From Chlamydomonas reinhardtii (lineage: Eukaryota > Chlorophyta > Chlorophyceae > Chlamydomonadales > Chlamydomonadaceae), in NCBI RefSeq assembly GCF_000002595.2, contig NC_057010.1, forward strand, positions 2,102,721 through 2,166,720: DNA of 64,000 bases. Reading direction: 5' to 3'. The notes under the pieces are model-generated. The model searched no databases. It was given only the letters and a program-made list of their open reading frames with translations, and was not told the origin of the DNA. Positions 11,298 through 21,886 of the stretch are shown here, one piece after another. Positions within the stretch are counted from its first letter, which is position 1. Every line of letters begins with the position of its first letter. A program made the translations under genes and the position numbers.

Positions 11298-14200
11298 CCC
11301 TACCCGCGCACGCGTCGTCCAGCAGCCCGGTGATGAGCGCCACCACCGCCACCGCGCGGCGTGTGACCAGGTAGCAGCCGGTGCCGGGCAGCAGCGGGCC
11401 CGAGGTGTCGCAGCCGCAGGGCGGGTCGGCCAGCTCCCAGTCCTGGGGGGGAGGGCGGCGCCGGGTGCGGTGTGGGTGGGGAAGGGCGCGTGTCGCAGGT
11501 TGCGAGATGGAGGAGTGGAGTGAGTAGCAGCATGTGTGTGTGTGTGTGTGTGGGGGGGGGGGGTTGCAAGGATTGGTACAGAGACGTGTAGCGGGGGGGG
11601 AGATGGAGCGGGAGGGCGTGTGTGCTGGAGGCAGGTGGCGTCGTTGATGGGCTGCACGCGTCATATGCGGAGCAGAAGCTGCATTGCGCCGCAGCCGCCG
11701 CAGCCGCCGCCGCCATGTTCCGTGCCGGTCCCGACGGGCTGCTGTTCACAAGGTCATTTGCTCTCCGTCCCCGACCCCCTCCCCCCAGTGTCGCTGCTGG
11801 GGCCTGGTGAGGAGGCAGCTGGCTGGTCATCGGCGCCGGCGGCAGCAGAGTGGGCAGCGGGGCGTTGAAAGTCCTGGTCCCCAATAGTGTTACAGGTCTC
11901 GCGTCTGTGCGCCCGAAGCCAGCCCCTCATACAGTTGCCGCGCCGCCCAGCTTCCCCCTGCGCTCCCGCGCGCGCGCGCATGCGCGCTCTCCTCCGCTCG
12001 CGTTGACCCGCCCGCGCTCGTGTCACTGTCACTGTCACTGTTACTCGCACCGCATCGCTGCAACAGCGCGCTCGCGCACCGCGGCGCCGGCCCGGCTCCC
12101 CCGCCTCGCCTCGCCTCGCAACGCCTCCGCCTCACGCGCCACCGCCCGGCCCCACCTGCAGCTCCCCCGCCGCCAGCCGGCTGTAGTACTCCTGGTCCAC
12201 CACCAGCGGCGCGCCCGCCGTCACCGTCTCCCAGCTCGCGCCGCCCGCCGCCGCGCCGCCTGCCGACGCCTCTTGGTGCTGAGGGTGCTGCGGGTGCGCA
12301 TCCGCGCTGCCAGCAGCACCCGCCGCCGTTGCCGCCGCCGCGGCTGCCGCCGCGCCGCCGCTGCTGGCCTGGCTGCCGGCTGCTGTGGGCAGGTCTCCCA
12401 CCAGCAGCCGTCGCGCCTGCTCCAGGTACTTCTCCTGGCGGCTGGACAGCGCGTGGCGGGCAAGCGACTCCACCGCCGGCGCCAGGTAGGGCTCTGAAAG
12501 GAGGCGGACAGAAGCAGGAACGGGGCTGCCTTAACACAAGTGACAAGGACACGAACTAAACCATAAGATAGGGACGAAGGATGGGTTCCGGGCGAACAGA
12601 AGGCAGCACAACATGTGCCACCGCTCCACTCCTTGCCACAACGGCGCACGAGGCCCGAGGCCCGAGACCCCGGTCCCTACCACCACCCCACGCTCACCCT
12701 CGCCGCTGGCGAAGCTGAGGCTCTCCGCGAACGCCTCCAGGTCCGCCGCCGCCGCCGCCACCGCCTCGCAGCCGTCCACGTCCTCCGCGTTGGCGGCGAT
12801 GAAGGGCCGCGCCACGGCTGAGATGTAGCAGTCGGCGGCGGCGCGCCAGAAGGGCACGCCGAATACCTGATGGGTTGTTTGGAGGTGCCGCGTGGGGCGC
12901 CGGGGCCGGCAAGGGGTTTGTCGGTACGGTACCTGATAAAGACTGGTAAGTAGCAGGTGTGAGCCGTATGCAGCAGCGGCGTAACGCCGTACGTAGGCAT
13001 GACGGGGACTCGGTGGCGGCGGGGCACAGTGAACTCGGCTCTATGCTGCAATACCTACGGCACCGCGCGCGACGCCGCCTCCTACCTCCATGAGCCCCTC
13101 ATCAAACTCCAGCAGCCCAGTGGCCAGCAGCCGCAGCAGGTGCTGGCAGCAGTGCTCCGCGTCAACCGGCCCGCCGGGGCCCGCGCCGCCGGCGCTGCCG
13201 CCCCGCGGCGGCGGCGCCGCCCCCGGCGGCGCGGGCGCCCAGGTGAGGATGGCGGCGCCGCCGGGCTGCGGCGGGCTTGTGACGGTGACGAGGCAGGGTG
13301 CGGCGGCCAGCACGGGCTGCAGCGCACCCGAGACCAGCCGGTCTGCGCGGGCCGAGAGGGCGGTGCCAGCACACCGTTGCATGTGTGTTAGAGGGCGTAT
13401 AAGGGAAGGAAGCACGCGGGAGCGCGTGTGTGTTTGGAAGGGGGCGCCCCAAGCGATAGGGGCCACTTGGCCTTGTTTTGCAGAGCATAGCCGGCCGCGG
13501 GTGCCGTCGCGCCCCCGGCAGTGCGGTGAAAAGCGAGCGCTAGCGCCACAGTTGCCACTGCCGAACAGACATAGGCGGTATTCGCCGCGAGCGCTGTTAA
13601 CGGGGCGGCCACGCCTGCGCCCGCCCGCCGCCCCAACCCGCCCACCTGTGATACGGCGCAGGTAGGTTTCCTGCAGCCCCAGCACCTGTCATGCGGCGGA
13701 ACAGGACAGGACAGGACAGGCTCAGCATCAGTCTAGCTCAAGGCCAGTCGTGCCGAGGAGGCAGGAAGGGCAGGAAGGGCAGGAGGGGCAGGAAGGGCAA
13801 TGCGCGCTCAGTTCACCATCTCGCCAGTTGTCACTCCCCGCCATTACCCTACACCCCAACCCCGCAACCCCGGAACCCCCGGCGGCTCACCTGCAGTGCC
13901 GCGAACAGGTCGGGCACACGGGTGGCGCCGCCGTGCAGGGCCGAGCGCACCGTCACCACACCACCACTGCCGCCGGGAGCGCTGGACTCCACCACCACCA
14001 CCTCCTCACAGCAGGCGTCCAACACCTGAGCCAAGAGGGAAGGAACCACGGCAGGGAAGCCGGCATCAGCCACAATGCCGAGTCATCCTGGCGCAACGCG
14101 GCAGCCGCTCCCCGCTCCACCGCCCGCTGCAAGTCCACCGGGGCTAAGGCAGGCAGCTCAACCCGTCCCCTCCAACCCACGCCCACTGCAGCCCCGTTCC

Positions 14201-14418
14201 CCGCCAGAGCGCGTAAGGGTCAGGCTCTTGCTCTTAGCCTAGTACCTCCAGCAGCCTAGCACAACACGCTCCGAGGCGCCGCACCTCTCTGAGCTTGGCG
14301 CCGCACCGCTCCGCCGTCTCCTGCAGCAGAGCCACGCTCTCCACCGTGACACGCGGAGGCGCCTCGGAGCCATCCTCCGCTTCCTCGCCTGCCCCTGCCC
14401 CGCCGCCCTCCCCTCCTG

Positions 14419-14469
<51 letters not shown>

Positions 14470-15402
14470 GCGCCTCGCGCTCCGCCAGCTCCTCCTCGGC
14501 ATCGGCGGCGGTCTTGCCCAGCTGCACACAGCAGTAGGCGGCGTCCGACAGGCCGCCTGCAAGGTGCGGTCGGGAGGTGCGGTGCAGGTGCAGGTGCGGT
14601 GAGGTTCGTTGCCGGTGTGGTGCCGGTGCCGGTGTGGTGCCGGTGCCGGTGCTCAAAGGTTAGGTGCCTAGTGCTGCCTGTAACAAAGCCGTGCTTGCGC
14701 ACCTGCCGCCAGCCGCTCTTCGAACTCGTCGACCTGCTTCTGCACCTCCTCCGCCGCCTGCTTGCGGCTCACCTCCGCCGTGAGGATCTTGATGCGGGAC
14801 ACGATCTCCCTGCGGGGTGAAGGGCAAAGACAGCGGGGGCCACACCAAGGATGATTTTGGAAAGCAACGTTGGAAAACGACGAGGGACTCCAGACCAGGC
14901 TTGGCCGGCGTAGAGACAGACATAAGCAAGGGAGCTGAGCAGGAGGCCCATCCGGAAGCAACCGGGTAAGTACAGGAAGACGTTTGCGATCTCCCAACCG
15001 TTGCAAGGCCCACAACTCCTGTTGAGGTGAGAGAGCCTGCACACATACCGGTAGGTTGCGATGTGCGGCAGGATGCTCGCCTCGGGGCTCTCCTGGATAA
15101 TTTTGTCCGGCTGCGCCGCCAGCTGCCCCAGAGCTTCATCGAGCGCCTCGCCAGGCTGGTTGGCTAGGCGGTGGAGTAGGCGGAAGAGGTTGATGCGAAC
15201 CTGTCCCGCGCCGGAGTCGGGGTGTGTGTGTGTGCATAGTTGCTAGCTCGACACAAACACGCTGGCCGGACCACCCCCTGCTTACCTGGTTCTGGTATTG
15301 ATCGAGCTGATCGATAGCCTCCTGGATGCTCAAGGGGCTCGTGCTGTCAAGGCGGAGCCCGGCAAAGACAGATGGAGACACGATGCTCCCGCCCTGAGAC
15401 AT
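8192..15402 (-). CDS. ZW10: ZW10 homolog (NRZ/Dsl1 tether and kinetochore RZZ subunit)
   Basis: About 16 exons give roughly 900 residues; exon ends from the start are near 15402-15286, 15200-15049, 14809-14703, 14556-14246, 14025-13891, 13685-13646, 13342-13086, 12866-12698, 12493-12156, 11442-11302, 10347-10179, 10005-9862, 9538-9458, 9187-9024, 8790-8634 and 8410-8192. My sum is one base out of frame, so one junction needs correction. The N-terminal third is a coiled coil (KILTAEVSRKQAAEEVQKQ), as in ZW10. The C-terminus matches plant ZW10: a QLLHSLGRLGRL helix, then LRKLRCLLRVL, SAIASDW, LEALLLAISEDSPNRRALLAKL. ZW10 tethers Golgi-to-ER vesicles with RINT1/MAG2 and NAG, and joins the spindle checkpoint in animals. 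Algal insertions include a poly-Gln run (CTG repeat at 14421-14468) and an Ala-rich loop near 12.3 kb. Several introns carry GT runs on the sense strand beside splice sites. Confidence 0.88.
9226..9280 (-). repeat. Intron 3'-end repeat R1 (ZW10 intron)
   Basis: Read on the minus (sense) strand this contains CTAATCATGATTGTAACCCC preceded by a ACCGTCTACCATTTCCTT-type segment and ends about 40 bases before the acceptor of the ZW10 exon at 9187-9024. The same block, in the same orientation relative to splicing, occurs in the next ZW10 intron and in the sorting nexin and PDI-like genes. Confidence 0.7.
9541..9605 (-). repeat. Intron 3'-end repeat R1 (second ZW10 intron)
   Basis: On the sense strand: AAGATAGTCTACCGTCTACC, then CACTTCCTTCATGAATC, then a C-rich run that ends directly in the CCCCAG acceptor of the ZW10 exon at 9538-9458. 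It is a close match to the copies at 45571-45640 and 49411-49470. Confidence 0.72.
9643..9831 (+). repeat. Two dispersed repeat R2 copies in a ZW10 intron
   Basis: ACCAGCCCAAACTAAACCG-type core at about 9649 and a second copy at about 9770-9831 that continues into TTAACTAGCGGAGCACAGGC. The longer second copy matches 24329-24388 and the complement of 51047-51101. Both lie in one ZW10 intron, antisense to that gene. Confidence 0.68.
10096..10170. repeat. CA/GT microsatellite in a ZW10 intron
   Basis: Run of CA on the plus strand, GT on the ZW10 sense strand, starting within about 10 bases of the donor of the exon ending at 10179. Confidence 0.9.
10664..10725. repeat. CA/GT microsatellite
   Basis: Near-perfect CA run of about 30 units inside the long ZW10 intron between the exons at 11302 and 10347. 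Confidence 0.92.
11249..11296. repeat. CA/GT microsatellite at a ZW10 donor
   Basis: About 23 CA units (GT on the sense strand) lying within 7 bases of the GTAGGG donor of the ZW10 exon that ends near 11302. Confidence 0.92.
14421..14468 (-). repeat. CTG repeat encoding poly-Gln in ZW10
   Basis: About 16 CTG units on the plus strand read as CAG, giving a 16-Gln run in the fourth ZW10 exon, between the N-terminal coiled coil and the central domain. Length polymorphism is expected. Confidence 0.9.
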
Positions 15403-15792
15403 TTCTGCCACAGTGAAGGGGCAGAAGCCCCCAAAGACTTCGTCCTAGTTTGACGGATGACTTTGGAGGTGCGCAGTGCAAGTTCGCGAATGAATGTTGC
15501 AGGTTCTACAAATGCAGCACACAATAGCCTATGTTCACTTGAATCTGTTTTTGTTATGTCTTATTTCACAACACTTCCTCACTCTCTTGCACAATCCAAA
15601 ACGCTCTGCAGTCTGCATGTTGGTCTGCATGCAAATTTTGCTCCTCTCAGGACAGCGCTGCTTAATTTATCATAAGGCCTTGCTGGAGGCTTTGATGTAT
15701 GAAAACTTTGAATATATACTCACCTGGAGGAACTTGGCGCCTGCCGCTGGACGTTAGTGCCGTGCAGCCCGATTCGCAGCTTTCCGGCTACA
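15403..15792. promoter_or_regulatory. Divergent promoter region, ZW10 / WDR79
   Basis: The ZW10 start (minus) and the WDR79 start (plus) are 390 bp apart head to head, so both 5' UTRs and core promoters must fit here. The stretch is visibly AT-richer than its surroundings. I could not identify a convincing TATA box; ATATAC at about 15715 is a weak candidate on the plus side. Confidence 0.5.
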
Positions 15793-18700
15793 ATGGAGGC
15801 GGAAGAGCAGTATTTAGAAAGGGGGGAACCTGTAGACGCGGGGGTGCTGTCGGGCGAGCAAGTGGAGGTGCCCGCTGAAGGACAGCACACCGCGGCGGGT
15901 TGGTACACGGCCTTCGTATTCCCCTGCCAGCCCCAGCCCCTATACCGGGCAACGCAGGAGTATGCGAGTGAGTGTATGGGCAGACGCATTACTGCGCATG
16001 TGAAGCGCGCGCAAGGGAAAGACAGGCAGTAGCGCGGAGGCTGTCGGAGCGTTCCCCATTCAGCGGCAGTAGCTAGCCGCCGGCCTCTTGCCGGCATGGA
16101 CACCGCCTGTGGTGCGAGTGCGACTCCCTGCCTCTGCAACAACACACGCAACCTGCACACATCAACATACCTGGCCTCCTCCCCTGAGGCCCATACCCGC
16201 ACGCACGCACGCGCGCCCTGCTGTCCTGGCGCGCTGCAGGCAGCTCCGCCGCCTGCCCCAACACCAACTTCCTCAAGGGTCTGAAGTGGTCGCCGGACGG
16301 GGCGTGCCTGCTCACAGCCAGCGACGACAACTGGTGCGCGGCTGCACGAGCTGGGGCACACACGCACGTGCTAATGCTGACACGGGCCAGGCCCCTGGCG
16401 ACAGGTCGCGATAGCGCAACCGGTTGCCATGCGCTTGTGCGCCGCGGTTAGTGATGCCCCAACTTCCGCAGCCCGCAGTCGCTGCTGCCCCGCAGTCTTC
16501 TTCCTGCCTGCTGTACCCCATGATCACGACAATCGGGCGTTGTGCGCCGTGTCGCAGGTTGCGACTGTACGACCTACCTCAGGATGTCGCCACAGCAGCC
16601 GTGCTCCAACACCCCGACACCTTGCCGCCCGAGGAGCAGGCAGAGGCGGCAGAGGCGGCGGCTGGGGCCAGCACCTCCGGCTCCTCCTGCTCAGCAGCCG
16701 GGGGCGCGGGGCCGGACAACCTGGCCCCGGCACTGCGCATGCACGCCGGGGAGACCGTGTACGACTACTGCTGGTGGGGCGACACGATAAATCCACACAT
16801 GCACGATTCCTTTGCGCGGCCGTCCGCTTGTCCGCTGCTCCTATCAGCACCGCCGCACGCACCCCACCCCCGTCACGCCACTCGCGGCCGCCCCTGCACA
16901 GGTACTCGCGCATGAGCGCACTGGACCCGGTGTCGTGCTGCCTGGCCTCCACCGCCCGCGGCCACCCTATCCAGGTGCGGCACGGGCCGAACACGGGAAA
17001 CGTGTGGCGTTAATGGGAGAACACAGCTGCAGACACGTGACTGCGGTCACTACCTTCCCCAGTGCCAACCTCCCGCTCCCCCCCCCCGCTGCATCACTCG
17101 GAATCGTAAATCGTGCCGCCTGCCCGCCATTATTCCCCGCAGCTGTGGGACGCATGCAGCGGCGAGCCTCGGGCCACCTACCGCGGCTACAACGACGCCG
17201 ACGAGCCCACCGCCGCCTACTCCATGGCGTTCAGCCCCGATGGGGGCAGGCTGCTGGGCGGATACAACCGGAGGTAGGGGCGCGGAGGCGCGGGTGCGGG
17301 CTCATGGCTGTAGTTCCCTGCTGACCGGGGCCGAGGGGATTGTTGCGATCACATGTGGGCAAGGACGGGTGCGTGTTGTGTAGGTCTACCAGGCGTGCAT
17401 CATATCGTACATCGCGTGCCTTTCAGGGCTCCGCCCCTGCCAGTCTGCCGACACCTCCATTCCGTGTTCCTGTGTTGCAGCATCTACGTGTTCGACGTCA
17501 CGCGCCCGGGGCGAGACTACAAACGTATCGTGACGCACAAGCGCAAGAACCCCGAGAGCATAACGGGTGCGGTGGTGCTTGAGAGGCTGAGGAGGGGGCA
17601 CTCTTGCACGGCACGACCAGCAAACGGAGCGGGAGCTCCAGCCAGCGTCCTTGACACAACCATGCCCGTTTCCAGCCCGCCCTCCGTCCGTCCCCCGAAG
17701 CATTGCGCCCTTCCGTTCACACGCTACTCCCGACACTGCACGCTGGTGAACGCCCCCTTTCGGACGCCGCTCGCCCTGCACTGTGCCGTGCAGGCATCGT
17801 GTCGTGCATGGCGTGGAGCCCCGCGGGCGACGTTTTTGCGGCCGGCACCTACACGGGCGGGCTGGGGGTGTACGACGGCCGGACCTACGAGCTGCTGCTG
17901 CTGCTGTCGGGGACCAAGGGCGGCCTGACGCAGGTGCGCGGCGTGCCCACTTGCTACCATACTTGCCGCGGGAGGAGGGCACCGATTGGCGGAAATGATG
18001 GCACATTTGTGTGTGCACGCGCCGCCCCCGTCCCGCTCAGCTGGCTGCTGTACCTGCTTGCTTCCTCCTCGCTTGCCCCCCCCCCTTGCCCTCCCGCCCT
18101 CAGCCTCTCCCTCCCCACACAATTTCCTCCCTCCCTCTCCCTCTCCCTCTCCCTCCCTCAATCCTTCCCCCTCCTCCACACACACCTCCTCTTTTCCACC
18201 CTCCTCCGCACCTCCACACCTCCGCAGCTGCTGTTCTCCGCGGACGGCAACTACCTGTACACGGGCGCGCGGCAGGACCCGCACATGCTGTGCTGGGACG
18301 TGCGCCACACCTACGCCGCGCTGTACAGCATGGAGCGGCCCACGGCCCACACCAACCAGCGCGTGCAGTTCGACATCGAGCCGGCGGGGCGGCACCTGCT
18401 CACGGGCGGCTGCGACGGCGCCGTGCTGGTGGGTGGCTGGGTGGGTGGGTGGGTGCGTGTGGCAGGATTGTCGCAAGGGGCGCCGCGGGGGTCATTTCGC
18501 TGGCGGGCTCGCTGGGCGGGCCTTGTGTTTGCAAGCTCTGTGAAGCACGCAACCAGTACGCATCCCATTGCTATACCTCCTGCCACGCATGGACGCCGCG
18601 CTGCGCCCGCCGCTGTACGACAGGTGTACGACCTGTCCTCGGGCCAGCTTGTGGACCGGCGGCAGGTGGCGGCGGACACTGTCAACGGCGTGGGCTTCCA

Positions 18701-19292
18701 CCCCACACTGGGCCTGCTGGCCACCGCCTCCGGTGAGCGTGGACACAACGTACTTGGTCATGTCCGGGCTGCATGAAGATACCGGTAGCATTCCTTGCAT
18801 GCTTCCCGACGGGCATGCGTGTCAGAGCTACCGCACCCACTCAAAGCGTTGGCTGTTTGTGCTTCTTCTGTCTGCACACTAGTCACAGTAGTCAGCCCAC
18901 GGCCACCCAGTCAGCCAATGCTTGCTTGATATGCCAGACAGTCATCCCCACTAAAACCGAGGCCCATCAGTTCCGCATCACCGCACTCAAACGGCGGTCG
19001 TGCGCTCACCCACACCGCACTACCTCCTGTCTTTGGTCGTAAATCCATGGGTCCACCCGCCTCTCCATCTCCTATCCCACCCCGCGCAGGGCACCGGAGG
19101 TACGGCGGGCCAGGCAACGCCGACAGCGGCAGCGACGTGGAGGAGGGGGCCGCCGCCGCCGCCGCTGCCACTACCACCAGCCATGCCAAGCCGCCGCAGC
19201 GGCCCGTCAACAGCCTTCTCATGTGGCGCATGGAGCAGCACACGCTGAGCCTCGGGCCGGCCGCGGACGCGAGCACGTGTAACAACCCCTGA
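15793..19292 (+). CDS. WRAP53: WDR79 / TCAB1 homolog (telomerase Cajal body protein 1)
   Basis: Ten exons join in frame to 475 residues: 15793-15967, 16240-16333, 16558-16773, 16902-16974, 17143-17273, 17481-17566, 17794-17933, 18228-18428, 18624-18732 and 19090-19292. WD40 blades are clear: FLKGLKWSPDGACLLTASDD near residue 70, then ETVYDYCW, RATYRGYNDADEPTAAYSMA, SIYVFDVTRPGRDY, IVSCMAWSP, LLFSADGNYLYTGARQD and VQFDIEPAGRHLLTGG. The order and wording match animal and plant WDR79. The protein binds the CAB box of scaRNAs and telomerase RNA and carries them to Cajal bodies; in this alga it should serve telomerase and scaRNP trafficking. The short acidic N-terminus and the Ala-rich insert near the C-terminus are less conserved. 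ATG 15793 is chosen because it opens the acidic N-terminus in frame with exon 2. It shares its promoter region with ZW10 and ends tail to tail with YIPF6. Confidence 0.92.
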
Positions 19293-19598
19293 GCACCAAG
19301 CGTCTATCTAACTAAGAGGCAGAAGCCCGTGACGGCGCGAGGCCCGTCATGTACGGCAGCATCGCTAGCTCGCCGAATACCCCGGAAAGAAGAGCTTCCC
19401 GCCGCACATATTTGTGTCGTCTGGCTCGTCACGCCTCGCCAGCCAAGCCTCCTCGCTCGCACGCATTGTCCCCCGCTCCGACCAGTTCGGAGGCTCATGC
19501 CCGCTCTGCTTCCTTGCTTGCAAGCCTCCCTGCTCCTCATCCTCGTCTGGCTCCCAGTCCCCCTCCCGATCCACATCCTCCCGGCCGCTGCCAGCGAG
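19293..19598. other. Tail-to-tail intergenic, WDR79 / YIPF6
   Basis: 306 bp between the two stop codons of convergent genes; the 3' UTRs very likely abut or overlap. No other feature seen. Confidence 0.6.
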
Positions 19599-21607
19599 TT
19601 AGGTCTTCACCATGGCCAGCCACGCCAGGGACACGTACATGAGCATCACCGGGTACACCGCCAGCATCTTGCGCCTGTGTGTGCCAGCAGCAGCAGCAGA
19701 GGAAAAGGGGTAAGCAGGCCGGCAGCCGTTGTAAGCAAGCCGTGGCCAAGGGGGACAAAAGGCAGACAGGGCGCAGCTGCATGCACAAAAGCCACGTGGG
19801 CTTGGAAGCTGCTCTACGGTCCACGAGGCCGCCGCCGAGCGCTCGCGCGCCTCACCCTCGGGGCACGGCGTTGCCGATGAAGGGGATGGTGGCCACCGAG
19901 GCCCAAGCCAAGCAGCCCAGCGTCACAAGGCAGCGGATCCACTGCAGGTGTGGACACAGCAAGGGGCAATGGCCGGGGTGTCAGGGCTACGACATGGTTT
20001 CCAGCAGATGCACTTAAGCGCGGGCGCGGAAACAGTTGTGCCGTCTGCTGAGCGCGCGTATGCCGACAAGCTCCCCTGTCCTTCCGTGCCTCTCACGATG
20101 CCCGCACGTCACAATTGAAGCAGACCTGGCCGCCGGTGCCTTGCCCAGGAGGTTAATCGCCCCTACGTCATACAGCAACACGCAGGTGCACTACAACCCC
20201 CTGGCCCCTGCCTCCCTCTCCGCCTCTCCAAACCCCGCCCTAGCTCCTCAAATCCTTTGCTGGCCCAAGGATGTCCTAGTCCCGGCCCACAATACTCCTC
20301 AGATGTTCCGCCTCCGCTGCCTTCCCAATCCTCCGCCTCCCCACAGCCTGCCTGCTGACCTTGTTTGCGATGGAGGCGCAGATGATAGCAGCCACCACCA
20401 GCGGGAACAGGCAGTAGCCCAGCAGGCACACCGCCTGGTGAGATGAAACAACACAGGCCCCGGGGTGGGTGTTACTCGGGAGTGGTGTAAAGCGCGCGGC
20501 TGCCAAGGTCGTGTGGCTGACATACGGTAGTCAAGCGCACAGTGGCGTAGTTACAAGTTCAGTCCGGCCCTAGGACATCCCACCGCATCCCTGCGCGCAC
20601 ACACACATGTGTGTATGTGTTTGTGCGTGCCGGCGCCCACACCTGGAAGAACACCAGCTCTCCACCCAGCAGGATGACGTTGATGGTCAGCACGATGGCG
20701 CCAAGTGCCACCTCCGCAAACACCATCTGGGGTGGTCAGCACATGGGGGCGAGGGACAAGTCAAGGCAGGTGGTCACTGATGCGAGGCGCGTCAGCCCTT
20801 GCAACACCCGGAGCGGCGCCTGCCGCCTACCCGCCCCGTTCGCTACCGCCTACTGCCTGCACGGAAACCTAGCCTATTCCGCGCAGACCCTAGCGCTGGC
20901 CTCTGCCAGAGAAGCGCGGCTGGATCCAGAGCTGTCGCCGTCGCAGTGCTCTCACCGCAAACACGGCCGACGCGTTGGCCTCCCCGAGTGATAGCACAAT
21001 AGCCAGCACCAGCATGAACACCTGCACAGGCGTGCACGGCAGCAGCGAGTCAGCTACGGAGTTGTTTTCGAGCCGGGGCCAACCTTTAGCCATCAATGCG
21101 TGGCGGCGTTGCTCCAGGCATCCTGCAAGGGGAGTGCTTGCAGGCCACATGACAAGCACATGACCCTGCCCACGAACCCAGGTCACGAACCCCCAGCACC
21201 CACCAGCGGCCCCCAGAGGTCCCAGTTGCGCAGCGCCTGCGCCTGCCCGTGGAACTTCCAGTTCACAGGTATGAGCACTGAGCGCAGGTTCCGCCCGATG
21301 GTGACGATATCGCGCCAGATGGTCTTCCATATCGACTCGTCTAGCGTGTACTCATCAGGGATCGCGGGTGGCGCTGCCGTCGCGGTCGAGGAAGCTAGGG
21401 TCGGAGGTGGCGACTGAGGCACATATTGTGACGTGCCCGGTACTTGCGGCACGTCTTGAAACAGCTGCGAGGAGCAGGGCGAGCACACGAGCTCGGTCAA
21501 GCTGGACGCTGTCGACGACTTGCCTGCAGACCTGCGTCGCGTACCTCTGGTCCTGGGGCTGCAGCCTGTGCACCATTATTCGCGTTTCCTCCTCGAAAGG
21601 GCCACAT
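19599..21607 (-). CDS. YIPF6: YIPF6 homolog (Yip1-domain Golgi membrane protein)
   Basis: Seven exons on the minus strand: about 21607-21545, 21473-21204, 21021-20956, 20726-20643, 20434-20360, 19941-19856 and 19674-19599, roughly 240 residues. The signature DEYTLDESIWKTIWRDI and LRNWDLWGPLV match YIPF6, where TLDEP-W-T and RDWDLWGPL are diagnostic. Five hydrophobic segments follow: FMLVLAIVLSLGEA, VALGAIVLTINVILLGG, FFQAVCLLGYCLFPLVVAAII, LVTLGCLAWASVATIPFIG and LAVYPVMLMYVSLAWLAMV, giving the usual Yip1 topology with a cytosolic N-terminus. Yip1-family proteins act with Rab GTPases in ER-Golgi traffic. The first exon (starting MWPFRGGNANNG) is a best-fit join to exon 2, where the N-terminus is least certain. 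The start lies 279 bp from the divergently oriented sorting nexin gene. Confidence 0.9.
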
Positions 21608-21886
21608 GGTGGCCTAGCGAAGTGCTAAAGCAGCTATGCGAAGCAATCCCTTCTCAGAGCGCAACACCTATTTCAGCGTAGTGTGGGGGCAAGGTATGCA
21701 GGCTACTCAACAAACACCTGTGACAGATAGCCAGGGTTAACTGCCAGCGGTAAGCTTGACGATGGGGTCGATTTCGGACCCTGGTTAGTTTTCTCTTCCT
21801 CTGTCCCTGCTTCCTACGCAAATTTCTGTTGGTTTGGAAATCAAACATATCATACAAGGAACCAACGCATACGAAACCAAGTAGAA
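21608..21886. promoter_or_regulatory. Divergent promoter region, YIPF6 / sorting nexin
   Basis: 279 bp separate two head-to-head start codons. Both genes serve endomembrane traffic, so shared regulation is plausible. The region is AT-rich relative to both genes; no TATA box is evident. Confidence 0.5.
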